In this document: in pieces, positions 45,573 through 55,877 of the stretch | How positions within the stretch are numbered: the stretch's first letter is position 1 | Layout: the number at the start of each line of letters is the position of its first letter | NCBI GenBank assembly: GCA_034521715.1 | Contig: JAXHLY010000004.1 | Coordinates: 310,001 to 374,000, forward strand | Length of the DNA: 64,000 bases | From: Methylohalomonas sp034521715 | Lineage (GTDB): Bacteria; Pseudomonadota; Gammaproteobacteria; Methylohalomonadales; Methylohalomonadaceae | Direction of reading: 5' to 3' | Notes under the pieces: generated by a model | The model's database searches: none | Seen by the model: only the letters and a program-made list of their open reading frames with translations | What the model was told of the DNA's origin: nothing | Translations under genes and position numbers: made by a program

Positions 45573-46615
45573 TCCTGGCAACGGTCACCTACGAACGGCC
45601 ACAACTGGACACGCTCAGGCAGATCTTTGAACCCGCAGAATTCATTCACTGTGATCGCCGTGATCAGGCCTGCATTGCCGCTGCTTTAAAACGCGCGGAT
45701 ATCGCGGTACTGGCCGGGGATCTCGACGACCGCTTCCTGGACGCGCCATATCTGAAATGGGTGCACTGTGATCATGCCGGGCTGGAACGTTCCGCCCGGC
45801 CGGAAGTCTTCGAACGGGGATTGCTCGTGACGGGCTCGGCGGGACGTTCGGCGCCGGCGCTGGCCGAGCACGCACTGTTTTTCATGCTGGCACTGGCCTA
45901 CGACTTTCCCGGACTCTATGAAGCGCAAAGAGCCCGTCGCTGGCGTGCTCCGGAACACAGGCCGTTGCGGGCACTGCACGGGAGCCGTCTGGGCATCATC
46001 GGATTGGGTCATACGGGTCGTGCACTGGCCATTCGCGCGAAGGCGCTGGGAATGGATGTCATGGGCTACCGGCGCAGGAACCTGCCGGCGCCCGAGGGTG
46101 TGGATCGCCGGCTATGTGCTGACACGGGTGATACGCTGGACCCCCTGCTGCAGACGTGCGATTTCATCGTACTGGCAGCCCGGCTCACTGATCGTACGAT
46201 ACAAATGATCGGCGCGCGTGAACTCGCCCGGATGAAACCGTCAGCCTGCCTCATCAATGTTGCACGCGGTGCACTCGTCGATGAAACGGCTTTGATCGAG
46301 GCCCTGCATGCAGGGCGCATTGCGGGTGCCGGACTCGACACCTTTGCCACCGAACCACTGCCCCGGGAAAGTCAGCTCTGGAACGCACCCCGGACACTCA
46401 TTACACCACACCTGACGCCGCCGCTGACAGATCGGACCGAACGTTCGCTGGCGATAATTCGTGACAACGCCGACCGCTACCGGCGCGGTGAACCGCTCTA
46501 CAATCAGCTTACACCCGAGGATGTCTATACCGGCGGCCGGGATGAAGGCGTACTGCCGACACGTTCCCACGTGCTGATGCGCAGGTTGCGTGGCTTCCTC
46601 AGTTCGTGGCGGTAA
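45554..46615 (+). CDS. D-isomer-specific 2-hydroxyacid dehydrogenase
   Basis: 353 aa. NAD-binding LGIIGLGHTGRALAIRAKALGM, CDFIVLAARLTDRT, then the catalytic Arg in LINVARGALVDETAL, Glu in TFATEPLPRES and His in LITPHLTPPL. Reduces or oxidises a 2-hydroxy/2-keto acid. In this context it might make a lactyl- or glyceryl-type substituent, but that is inference. Overlaps the RmlC-like gene, so probably co-translated. Convergent with the following gene, overlapping by 17 bases. Confidence 0.85.
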   Translation: MPAIRVVLATVTYERPQLDTLRQIFEPAEFIHCDRRDQACIAAALKRADIAVLAGDLDDRFLDAPYLKWVHCDHAGLERSARPEVFERGLLVTGSAGRSAPALAEHALFFMLALAYDFPGLYEAQRARRWRAPEHRPLRALHGSRLGIIGLGHTGRALAIRAKALGMDVMGYRRRNLPAPEGVDRRLCADTGDTLDPLLQTCDFIVLAARLTDRTIQMIGARELARMKPSACLINVARGALVDETALIEALHAGRIAGAGLDTFATEPLPRESQLWNAPRTLITPHLTPPLTDRTERSLAIIRDNADRYRRGEPLYNQLTPEDVYTGGRDEGVLPTRSHVLMRRLRGFLSSWR

Positions 46616-47198
46616 AAAGATCCTGCCGTTGACTGGCATGTGCCATAGTGGAACTGTTGCCGGATCGCTGCTCAATCAAGGCCTGCATCCGTTCCCGCAT
46701 CCACTCTGCCGCCCGCGTCAGTTCTGCCCGGTCGACTTTCAACCTCCTGATCCGACGATTCCGGTTGAGGATCTGCAGATAATGAAGATTGTGCATAAGC
46801 TCGAACACGGCCCGATCAATATGATCGTTCACACTACCGGGCGAAAAATACAGGCGCGCACTAACGCCCTGTGGCAACAGCCGGGACTGCTTCATGTTCA
46901 TGTGCAGGTATCCTGCTTCGCCGCCCAGACAATCGAGACGTAGCACCTCATCGTCGAAGATGTACAACGAAGATGCGGGAGCCGGCCCTAAAGGTTCTCG
47001 GAGCCAGTACACCTCAAGGACTACACCGGGTTGAACTGTCCGGATACTTACGTCACTGACACTATTGGGAACCCGCTCGGAGCGGCGCGGCTCGGTCCGC
47101 CAGTACCGCAACCGTCTGCGAATTGCGTTCGAAACTGGATAGCGCGCATGGCGCTTCAATGAACTATACGTGCGTTTGAGTAACTGCCTGATTGGCAT
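46599..47198 (-). CDS. Hypothetical protein
   Basis: 199 aa, not recognised. Very basic N-terminus (RQLLKRTYSSLKRHARYPVSNAIRRRLRYWR), then a beta-rich middle (VVLEVYWLREPLGPAPASSLYIFDDEVLRLDC) and helices with AEWMRERMQALIEQ. No signal peptide or membrane helix. Convergent overlap with the dehydrogenase. Lies downstream of a glycosyltransferase and an oxidoreductase in the same direction. Confidence 0.45.
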   Translation of the reverse strand: MPIRQLLKRTYSSLKRHARYPVSNAIRRRLRYWRTEPRRSERVPNSVSDVSIRTVQPGVVLEVYWLREPLGPAPASSLYIFDDEVLRLDCLGGEAGYLHMNMKQSRLLPQGVSARLYFSPGSVNDHIDRAVFELMHNLHYLQILNRNRRIRRLKVDRAELTRAAEWMRERMQALIEQRSGNSSTMAHASQRQDLFTATN

Positions 47199-47224
47199 GG
47201 TACTGGTCCTGCTGACTTATGGTG

Positions 47225-48086
47225 CTAGCGAATCAGACGATAACAGGCGGATGCCGCCCGGTACCACCAGCGACCCGTTATCCGATTTAGTCTGTTTCTA
47301 TAATGCCACGACTTGCGCATGTACGTCTGTATAGCCTGATCCCGCACACGTTCCCTGAATGCACTAAGCCATTCGTCATCCTGCAAATATGGGTACCAGC
47401 TATCAATCTCGTTAAGCCGCTTCTCAACAGGCCAGCCCGGATGATTGCCGCGCTTGAAATACAGAATCGCTTGGCCACTGGCTTGCCGCCACTTTGCAGT
47501 CTGGCTGCTTGAGGATCTGGTGCCACATGTAATTGTCCGTCGTTATCCCAGGCGGCGTGGTACGCCAGCCGTGCGGCAATTGCCTGTATATCGACATCGT
47601 ATGCGCCGCCATGGAAAGCTGCGTATTGATTTCAAAAACACTCAAGGCGCTTCGCTGCTGTGGATCCGTGATATCACTCTTGATATTGAAGGAAAGATTC
47701 CCGTCCGGCGAGATGCTGTAGCGCAGGCTATGCGCAAAATCCGCTTCGGCCAGCAGGTTGGCCATTGTTTCCACGTGATCGGGCAACATCAGGTCGCGGT
47801 CACAAAGATAGCAGACGATGCGGCCACGCGCCTCGGCGAGCGCAGCATGCCGGTATAATTCGCCGCGTCTGACATCCTTAGGGTGATCAAAGAAACGGAT
47901 GCGCGCGTCCTGCTGCTGGAGATCGCGAATGACCGAGCGTGTTGCCGGTGTAACGCCATCGCCGATGACGAAGACTTCCAGGTCTTCGACGGTCTGGTTC
48001 AGGATACTCCCGACCGAGTACGGCAGCAACGGACCGCGATCGGCTGTCGTGGGCACAACCACCGTGGCGCGCAGTGACGAGTTCAT
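47225..48086 (-). pseudogene. Family-2 glycosyltransferase, one frameshift
   Basis: MNSSLRATVVVPTTADRG at 48086. LPYSVGSILNQTVEDLEVFVIGDGVTP and IVCYLCDRDLMLPDHV as the donor motif. The frame is lost near 47470 (SQWPSDSVF); another frame supplies AILYFKRGNHPGWPVEKRLNEIDSW and RKSWHYRNRLN, ending at 47225. Joined length ~286 aa. Start overlaps the oxidoreductase stop. Confidence 0.7.
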
Positions 48087-49012
48087 GCCGAATGCTGGAG
48101 GCCGGCCAGTTCGCGCAGGCGAACAGATCATTTCCACTACCGCCGCGCCTTCATCGGCGCCGGTCGGCGGTGCCGGCCCGCCGTGAAGATGCTCCACGAA
48201 CACCTCGAGCTCCCGGCGCAGCGGCGGGGTATTGTCGAACCGACGGATCTCGGTCTCCGGCTCCAGACCAGTACCGCGGCATATCAGGACGCTACCGGAC
48301 TCATGTCCCGGGAATATCGCCACGCCTTCGCTGCAGTGCAGCCGAATCTCGCGGCGTTTGTCTGCATAGCGTGTTGATGCTTCCAGAACGAAATGCGGCA
48401 TATCCCCGAGCGCCGCTATCAGCCCCACGGGCCTGCCATCGATCACCTCCGCCAGCGCGTACCGGGGTTCCGGAATATCGCCCAGCACTGCCAGGGCGAT
48501 CGTCAGATCATGCGGCACCAGCGTCCAGATACTGTCCGTATCAGTGCGCGGGCTGGTCCAGTTAGTACGGATCGTACGAAGCATATGAACGGATCCGAGC
48601 TCTCCTGTCGCCACGATTCTTGCCAGTTCCTGTACGGCAGGATGGTATCGCCAAATATGCATGACGAACAAATTGCCGCCGGCTCGTAATGACAGCTTAT
48701 GGGCCTCTGCAGGATCGGTAGTTAACGGCTTTTCGCAGAATACCGGGCTATTTCTGATCCAGTACTTGTTCCAGCACCTCAGTAATGTGTGGTCGCCGGC
48801 GCGGCCACCACTAATCCATCTACATCAGGCAGCGAATCGATGCGTTCAAGCGTCTGGATTGCGCCCAGTGACTCGGCCTTCGCACGTTGCGTTAGATCCG
48901 GGTCGACAACGATCACCCTGCAATCCAGATCAATCAGATCCCGCAGGATATTCCGCCCCCACAAACCGCAGCCGATCAGGGCGAGCGTGGTTGTCTTTTT
49001 GGCCGGCATCAA
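48083..49012 (-). pseudogene. Gfo/Idh/MocA-family oxidoreductase with several frameshifts
   Basis: N-terminal NAD domain TLALIGCGLWGRNILRDL, DVDGLVVAAPATTHY (48779-49012). A shifted frame has EVLEQVLDQK and FCEKPLTTDPAEAHKL. 48671 downward runs NLFVMHIWRYHPAVQELARIV to EMIC, with a last indel before LRELAGLQHSA that would end at the glycosyltransferase ATGA. Full length ~308 aa. Such enzymes make 3-keto or other modified sugar nucleotides. Three indels make it non-functional as written. Confidence 0.7.
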
Positions 49013-49153
49013 GTTGATTCAATCTCTGCCAAAGAACTTGAAAAATAAGGGACAGTATAAAGGTTGCTATAGTACCGATACTAGTTTCTATTCATTCTCA
49101 TTCGTTGAACATGGATATTCAATCCAAGCACATTGCTTGTTTGCGAGTACATA

Positions 49154-50054
49154 CTACGATCTTTTCCAGATACTATAGTCATGGCCAAGAAGAAGCTCGA
49201 GATCCTGGATATATGGTCTATAGTGAGTTATGAGAAATTGACGAAAATCCTTATCTATTACGGAAACATAATCGAAATTTCTTATACTGAAGAGTCGGTT
49301 AAGGAGCGTAGTACGACCAAACTGTTTGAGTGCCTTGAACGTTCTGGTTTTCCTTCGTGTAACGTTTACCGACATCATTGATGGTATATCTATTTTCTGG
49401 TGCAGTCCCAGAAAATTGAGTACTTCTCGCGCAGTTGCCTTAAAATTGCTTTTAGCTGCATCCGAGTCGAGTATCAAAAAACGCCCCCTGGGGAAACAGG
49501 TCAAAGAATCTCCGTAAATGAATATTATAATAGCCTACATCTACATAAGTTCTATAGGCTCGTGATGTAAGCATTAGACCGTTCGTATTCGGTATACTGT
49601 CCTGGCCAGAACACCAGATTGCCGGACCATCCGGCCCGGCGAATATATTACCGCTGTTAATCCGGCACATATCTGCCAGTATGGCATCAGGAAAGTCCAG
49701 GGTTTCGTAGCCTCTTATTACGCGGTTAAGCCATGCGGAGTAGGCGCGCTCATCAGGTTTTCGTAAAAGAATGATAAAACTTGCTTCAGGCGTCGTATTG
49801 AGGATCCTTTCCGCTACATAAGGCAGATAGAAATTGCGGTGTCGCGCCTCCCCGACCAGTGGCTCACCAGAATAGTGCCCAAAATAGGATTGCGAATAAT
49901 ATTCAGCACCATGCTGGTAGCGGCATTCATAATAAACTGGTTCTTTGGGACGAGACATGCAGATATCCGGATGCGAGTCGAGGAATTTGTACAGGGCTGT
50001 TGTGCCGCATTTTTCTGCACCTAGAATATAAAAATTCGGTAGTGGCAATGACAT
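49154..50054 (-). pseudogene. Sulfotransferase, one frameshift
   Basis: MSLPLPNFYILGAEKCGTTALYKFLDSHPD (PAPS loop) from 50054, EPVYYECRY, FIILLRKPDERAYSAW (3'-phosphate loop), and VDVGYYNIHLRRFFDLFP. The frame changes near 49490 in a G-rich stretch to RGRFLILDSDAAKSNFKATAREVLNFLGL, ending at 49154. A sixth sulfotransferase-type protein in the window, of the Sulfotransfer_1 group. Full length ~300 aa. Confidence 0.8.
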
Positions 50055-50119
50055 ATCAGATCGCATGAAGAAGGTAGGTAATTCCTGGTATATCGCGTTT
50101 CATTGCATGCAAATATGGC

Positions 50120-51031
50120 TTATTGCCACACGTATAACATCATGCCCCTGAGTTTTCTGCGGCAGATACGAATGATTTTCATCATAGCTGTATTCGTCCA
50201 GTGGGCAGAGATAACGGCAACACAGGATATTCGTTCTTTAATAGAAAGCTGAGCTGTCAATGTAACTCTTACTTGTTCAATAAATAGCCGCAGATTGGGC
50301 ATGTAGACTATAGAGTCTGCATTGGCAGGACTGAACCACGCTGCGCGTTCACGGTTTGTGCGATTAGCCACAGTAGACTTTTGTGCGTGCACTCTGCGGT
50401 AAAATATGCGGTATGGTAATTCGATAAATCTACCCTGTAATGCCAACTCGGCCAGTAGCACCTTGTCAGCACTTATATATGCACCCAGAAGATGGGTATT
50501 CGCCAACGCATTGCTACGTATCAGGCCCAGCACTGGATTGCACATCCTTACATTTTGCAGATAGTGTTTCAGTCTTTGATGCGGTAATTTCTCATTCAAT
50601 GAAAGCCGATCATCGTATATATCGGTGATCCTGCCTTCGCTGTCTATGATTGTTGTAGCTGGATATGTCAATACTGCACCGGGCTGTTCTTCCAGTACAG
50701 GGACACATTTATCCAGGTATTCTGGACTGCAGATATCGTCATGTGAATGCCAGCGAAAATACCGACCTGATGACTTAAGATATACAAAATTGTGATTCCA
50801 TGCTGCCCCTAGATTCTCTTGATGCCGGAAATAGCAAATCCGTTCGTCATGCGCCTGATAGCTCCTGCAGATTGCCTCTGTATTATCAGTAGAACCATTA
50901 TCAGAAATAATGAGTTCATAGTCCTCGAATGTCTGGGCCAGAATAGAATCAATAGCGGCCTCAATATAGTCATCCGCATTAAATACCGGCATGCCAATAC
51001 TGACTATTGGCACAGGTGTTTCTCCATGCAT
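50120..51031 (-). CDS. Family-2 glycosyltransferase
   Basis: 303 aa. VSIGMPVFNADDYIEAAIDSILAQ, LIISDNGSTDNTEAICRSY, NLGAAWNHNFVYLKSSGRYFRWHSHDDI and NPVLGLIRSNAL. The donor motif is an atypical HSHDD, as in some mycobacterial/cyanobacterial-type GT2 relatives. C-terminal basic region. Cytoplasmic. Confidence 0.85.
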   Translation of the reverse strand: MHGETPVPIVSIGMPVFNADDYIEAAIDSILAQTFEDYELIISDNGSTDNTEAICRSYQAHDERICYFRHQENLGAAWNHNFVYLKSSGRYFRWHSHDDICSPEYLDKCVPVLEEQPGAVLTYPATTIIDSEGRITDIYDDRLSLNEKLPHQRLKHYLQNVRMCNPVLGLIRSNALANTHLLGAYISADKVLLAELALQGRFIELPYRIFYRRVHAQKSTVANRTNRERAAWFSPANADSIVYMPNLRLFIEQVRVTLTAQLSIKERISCVAVISAHWTNTAMMKIIRICRRKLRGMMLYVWQ

Positions 51032-51044
51032 TTCAAACCTGGTG

Positions 51045-52246
51045 TCATAATCTGTTCGACAGCGCCAGATAATTGCATTCTATGCCGCGAGAGGCTACCT
51101 CATGTCGTATTTCATCAAGATATACGGGATTCATCACAAGAATCGTATCAGGTAGTTCTTTTTCAATCATGTCAGGGCCGGCAATCGCATGGCCTGTTCC
51201 GGGTGACCATGTGCCTTGTTTATATGGATTGATATCAACAAGGTAGTCGATCGCACTAGCAGCCTCACCAAGTACACTCAGAAATGCCACAGCCTTGGAT
51301 CCTGATCCCCATATAACAGTTCGCTTGCCTTTTTGTCTATACAACTGTAGCAGGCGTATCCACTCTGCTATGTCAGATTCCACTGTAGAGGCAAAAGCAG
51401 CTGTCTTCTTGATTAGTTGATCCAAATCCGGCGAGGTTATTGTTTTTCCATGCCTGCCCTTCTCGGCCTCGATAAGTATGTATTGGTCATTATATACCAG
51501 CTTACATTTTGATACTCTCAGTCCGACTTCATGAAATAGGCAAGCAAGTGTAGACGGCGTAAAGTACGAGCAGTGTTCATAGTATATATCCCAAAAGGCG
51601 TATTCTTCCAGTATCCTCGTGGTGTCAGGCACTTCTGAATATAACGGCCTTCTGTATGGCTTCCTGATAGCTGATACTACTGTTGTCATGAACTCGTGTA
51701 CTGGCTGGATGTGCTCCAGCGTATGCCTGCAAACCAGAAGTTCTGCGCGAGCCAGATGCTCGAGATAATTTTCATAGTAGTCCTGTATATACGTCACGGC
51801 TTGTGATGCATGGCAATCCGGTTTTCTGTCTTCTGCACGATGGATTCGATGCCTATACCTCGAGCATCGCTTTTGCTACAAAGAATTGAAAGGAATTGGC
51901 CTGTGCCACAGCCTATCTCAACTACAGTACCGCCCTGTAGAGTCGAATATCGGTCGCGCAGGTATTCAGCCAGAGAATCGGCATAGTCCCGGAATGTTGG
52001 TGACCAGCCCTGGGTTTCCTCTGCTTGATCGGTGAAATTCTGCAGTGACGGGTCATAACAGTCGTTTTGTATAAAACCGCAACGTGGACATACGACAAGA
52101 TCGATCTCACCTCGTTGTACATGGAGAGCCTGCTCTCGGGATTGCATCAGAACGATGCTTCGCACAGGTACATCGACGGCCTGATAGAATGAAATCAAGC
52201 CGCTACTGTAACAAAGACGACAGTAAGGAGTTCGGGCGTTGCGCAA
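51045..52246 (-). pseudogene. C-methyltransferase-like SAM enzyme, one frameshift
   Basis: TTG start immediately after the stop of the next methyltransferase. Zinc ligands YCRLCYSSGL and CPRCGFIQN, SAM motif VVEIGCGTGQFL, then the frame changes at 51797 (ACAAGCCGTGACG) to VTYIQDYYENYLEHL, CRHTLEHI and the C-terminal Rossmann unit TVIWGSGSKAVAFL. This three-part form is typical of NDP-sugar C-methyltransferases. Joined ~400 aa. Confidence 0.7.
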
Positions 52247-53507
52247 TCAACTAATGATTCTTGGAGTGGGTAGCGGCACGATGAAACGGCCGCCTCGGTT
52301 GCTATATACGCATTCCTGCTCGAGGATCTCGTCCGTCAGATTCCAGGGCAGGACAATTACATAGTCCGGCATTGCTTGCAGAATGGCCTCAGGCCGCAAG
52401 ACAGGGATTCCCGTACCGGGCATGTACCTGTCCTGTTTACCGGGATTTCTATCGACCACAAAGTCCAGAATATCAGAACCGATTGCACAGGCATTAAGGA
52501 GAATAACGCCCTTGGCAGCTGCACCATAGGCGGCAATGCTGGCTCCCTGGCGGTACAAGCCCCCGAGAAAGCTATGTATGGATTCGCGTGCGTGCTGTAC
52601 GCGGCGAGAGAATTCTCTGTAATATTCTACTGAATGCATCCCACTGTGCCGTTCGGTCTCAAGAAGATTGCGAACAGCATCGGTAACAGCATATACCCCG
52701 GGGCGGCATGCAAACAGCCTGAGCGAGCCGCCATGGATTTCATGCTGTTCCACATCAAACAGCGACAGACCAGCTCGCTCAAAGAGATGAACAAGCGCTG
52801 TTAGCGAGAAATAGCATCGGTGTTCATGATAGATTGTATCGAACTCCATTCTGTCAACCAGTTCACGCAGGTACGGCACTTCGATAACGACAAGACCGTT
52901 CGGCTTGAGCAGCAATAAAGCGCCTTCAAGAAACCCTGTGGGATCCTCAGCATGTGCCAGAACATTATTAGCGATAATGACATCAGCCTCATTACCCGAG
53001 GCCTTCAGTCGTCGGGCGCAGTGCCGGTCAAAAAAGCACGTCAATGTCTCTATGCCATGACCATGTGCGACAGATGCCGGCTCTCTAGCCGGGTCGATTC
53101 CCAGTACATTAATACCCCTATCCAGGAAATTTTTCAGCATGTAGCCATCATTACTACCTATCTCGATGACAAGGGATCCATGGTCCAGGCCCAGCCTGTT
53201 AACAAGCTTGTTTGCATATCGCCTTGCATGTTCCAGCATGGTTGTGGAATAGGAGGAATGATATGCATATCCCCTGGCAAACAACCATTCTACCGGAACC
53301 TTTTCGCATATCTGCACCAAAAAGCATTCCTGACAAAATGATAAATTCAGAGGATATTGCTCTACTGGCTCGTCCTTTAGTTTGGGATAAGATCCCGTAA
53401 GAGGCATCATGCCCAGCGACAGGAATGGGTTCATCCAGCAGGGACCCGCAACACAGGCACGCCTGCGCTGTTTCAGGATGCCGTTCGAGTGATCCAGCGC
53501 AATTCAT
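52247..53507 (-). pseudogene. NDP-sugar C-methyltransferase-like protein, N-terminal frameshift
   Basis: The zinc-binding N-terminus starts about 53507 (MNCAGSLERHPET, CLCCGSLL) inside the preceding epimerase gene. After an indel near 53430 the main frame reads FLSLGMMPLTGSYP, FCQECFLVQ, VIEIGSNDGYML, IIANNVLAHAEDP, FDTIYHEHRCYFSL (catalytic-region HEH) and AAYGAAAKGVILLNAC in the C-terminal domain. Family role: C-methylation of 4-keto sugars. An alternative is a start at 53434, giving a protein without the first zinc pair. Second of two adjacent members of the family. Confidence 0.75.
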
Positions 53508-54510
53508 TATCCAGATGTCCAGCCGCCAGCAGCTCCTGAATTCGCTCAAGTCTAAGATATCGTGATGTGAAGAATCCAGAATGTACTTCACAATCAGTCT
53601 TGATATACTCAGTTATTAGAGGAATAGAGTCGACTAACGAACGTCGGGGTGTGTATTCAGGAAAAGTCTGCTGGAAGAGAGAGAAATCAACCCTGTAGCT
53701 GCGCCTGTCTCGACCGCTCTCGCTCGTGTACCTGATTGTTGTGCCTGTTAGTGACGATGCTACACATTCAGCAATATCACTAACCCGATAATTGTCGTCA
53801 TTGCGGCCTATATTAAAGGACCTGTTATGTATTTCGTCACGACTGGCGTGAAGGACTGCTATGACAGCGCTTGCTATATCCTTTACATGGATTATTGGCC
53901 GCCAGGCAGTACCATCACTCATGATACGTATTTCTCCCGTTACCAACGCCCAGCCAATAAAGTTGTTAACTACTATATCGCCACGGAAGTGCGGTGACGG
54001 TCCGTATGCTGTCGCGCACCTAAGAAATACCGGGCTGAAGTTGTCATTCGCTAGCCGTGCAATAGTTCTTTCCGCGGCAGCTTTAGCCGAGGCATAGGGT
54101 GTTACCGGATTAAGCGGCGTGCTTTCATCTACCAAGGTGCTAGCAGCCTCGCCATAGACGCTGCAAGTCGACATCTGGATAAAACGCGATACGCCCGCAT
54201 CACGGGCTACCCTTGCCAGTCTTGCTGCCCCAATATGATTAATTTCGTCCGTTACTTTTGCATTGATGTTACCCACAGGATCATTGGAAAGTGCAGCAAG
54301 ATTAATTACCGCATCATATCCTGTCAGATGGTGCGGCTCTACATCACGTATGTCACATTCAATCATCCTGTATCTATCAACTGATGCAGAATCAGTTCTA
54401 TCACGATAAAAGTGCATATCAATGCCCACAATATCGTGTCGGTATTCATGCAGCATCGGCATAAGTACCTTGCCAATATAGCCGTCATGGCCGGTAACCA
54501 GAATCCGCAT
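53473..54510 (-). CDS. NAD-dependent epimerase/dehydratase (SDR)
   Basis: 345 aa. ILVTGHDGYIGKVLMPML (cofactor loop), YDAVINLAALSNDPVGNI, MSTCSVYGEAA, TPYASAKAAAER (YxxxK), FLRCATAYGPSPHFRGDIVVN, and GTAWRPIIHVKDIASAV. The neighbouring C-methyltransferases suggest a nucleotide-sugar reductase or epimerase for a branched sugar. Overlaps the methyltransferase start. Confidence 0.8.
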   Translation of the reverse strand: MRILVTGHDGYIGKVLMPMLHEYRHDIVGIDMHFYRDRTDSASVDRYRMIECDIRDVEPHHLTGYDAVINLAALSNDPVGNINAKVTDEINHIGAARLARVARDAGVSRFIQMSTCSVYGEAASTLVDESTPLNPVTPYASAKAAAERTIARLANDNFSPVFLRCATAYGPSPHFRGDIVVNNFIGWALVTGEIRIMSDGTAWRPIIHVKDIASAVIAVLHASRDEIHNRSFNIGRNDDNYRVSDIAECVASSLTGTTIRYTSESGRDRRSYRVDFSLFQQTFPEYTPRRSLVDSIPLITEYIKTDCEVHSGFFTSRYLRLERIQELLAAGHLDNELRWITRTAS

Positions 54511-54542
54511 ACCCTCCCCCCTGCAAGTGTTACTGAATACTT

Positions 54543-54675
54543 AAGGAAGCTCTGAATTAATGCCCGGTGTCATTCCGACCAACGACAAAAAATCTTTCAA
54601 CTTGTTGATTTAAAATGGCCTTGCACGGAAAGATTCTCGCTTCGCTCGAAATGACAAATTATTCATAACTTTCTT
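54543..54675. repeat. Inverted-repeat intergenic element, copy 2
   Basis: 133 bp, degenerate: AAGGAAGCTCTGAATTAA at one end, ATTATTCATAACTTTCTT at the other; inner CATTCCGACCAACGAC and CTTCGCTCGAAATGAC. Between the epimerase and galU. Confidence 0.75.
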
Positions 54676-54717
54676 GATTAACGCAATCAAACCTACTGCG
54701 CCGGTAATACATGCTTA

Positions 54718-55596
54718 TTAGTTTTGTGTGCTCAGTATATTCTGAAGATAGCCGTAAACGTTTTCACCTATTTCCGGATGTTCTAGACCTAGCTCGACGT
54801 TGGCTTGCCACAGACCCAGTTTATGACCACAGTCATATCGCCTGCCTTCGATTTCATAACCGTGGACAGATTCATACTTTAGTAGATCTGAAATTGCATC
54901 CGTAAGCTGAATTTCACCGCCTATACCTGCTTTCGTTTCTTTAAGTAATTCAAAAATCCTGGGTGTCAGGATATACCTGCCGACAACCGCAAGATTTGAT
55001 GGTGCCAATCCGGCGGCCGGTTTTTCCATGATATCTTTCAAACGCCCAACCCTCGGGGCCACAGGATCGATATCCACAATACCATAATGTTCTGTCTGCG
55101 TATGTCTTACCCGCTCCAGAGCAATTACACTGCCACCATAACGGGTATGAACATCAGCTATCTGCTGGAGTGCATTACGTCCGCCATTCACAATAAGATC
55201 ATCCGGCAAAATGACAGCAAAAGGCTCGCCGGCAATCATGTTCTGCGCGCATAACACCGCATGACCCAGTCCGAGCGAATTCGGGTGCCATATAAAACTG
55301 CATGTCACATGCCCGGGCACTATATCGCGAATGCACGCCAGCAAATCTTCCCTGCCTTTTTTAAGCAGAGTGTTTTCGAGTTCTTCATTTCGCTTGAAAT
55401 GCCTGGCGATAAGCTCCTTGTTTGGTCTGGTTACGAATATCAGTTCAGTAATGCCCGCTGCTACAGCCTCTTCGGTCGCATACTGCAGTAATGGTTTGTC
55501 GACGACTTGCAGCATTTCCTTGGGGACCGCCTTACTGGCCGGTAAGAATCTTGTGCCCAGACCTGCAATCGGGAATACGGCTTTTTTAATGGTCAT
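54718..55596 (-). CDS. galU: UTP--glucose-1-phosphate uridylyltransferase
   Basis: 292 aa. IKKAVFPIAGLGTRFLPASKAVPKEMLQVVDKPLLQY (GalU signature, cited in part), FVTRPNKELIARHF, LPDDLIVN, VGRYILTPRIFELL, GGEIQLTDAI and RYDCGHKLG. Produces UDP-glucose, the precursor for UDP-glucuronate, UDP-xylose and UDP-sulfoquinovose made elsewhere in the locus. The upstream 281 bp (55597-55877) hold a nine-C run at 55632-55640 and no gene. Confidence 0.95.
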   Translation of the reverse strand: MTIKKAVFPIAGLGTRFLPASKAVPKEMLQVVDKPLLQYATEEAVAAGITELIFVTRPNKELIARHFKRNEELENTLLKKGREDLLACIRDIVPGHVTCSFIWHPNSLGLGHAVLCAQNMIAGEPFAVILPDDLIVNGGRNALQQIADVHTRYGGSVIALERVRHTQTEHYGIVDIDPVAPRVGRLKDIMEKPAAGLAPSNLAVVGRYILTPRIFELLKETKAGIGGEIQLTDAISDLLKYESVHGYEIEGRRYDCGHKLGLWQANVELGLEHPEIGENVYGYLQNILSTQN

Positions 55597-55877
55597 GGTA
55601 ACTTACCTGCATCCTTCCTTCATGAAGACTACCCCCCCCCTTGTATGCAGTCTGCCTCAAGGCCAATCCCACACAACCTTTATGGATTAGACTTACCGCA
55701 CCCGAATTAACATTTATTGTCGTAGTATGGGCATTTAGCAAATCCGGATTTTGATACCGGTATGATAAAGACCCAATTGAAAACAGTATAAAAATCCTGA
55801 GTGGATGGCGATTCCCTCTTGAATTATTGACTCTCGATCTTCTTTGGTTGTTCCTCTGCAACTAACTTTTTGCTCAT

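Noticed and set aside
55632..55640. Nine-C tract as a phase-variation switch
   Set aside because: It lies upstream of galU, outside any coding region and with no promoter elements around it that it could space, so it is more likely a chance or assembly feature.
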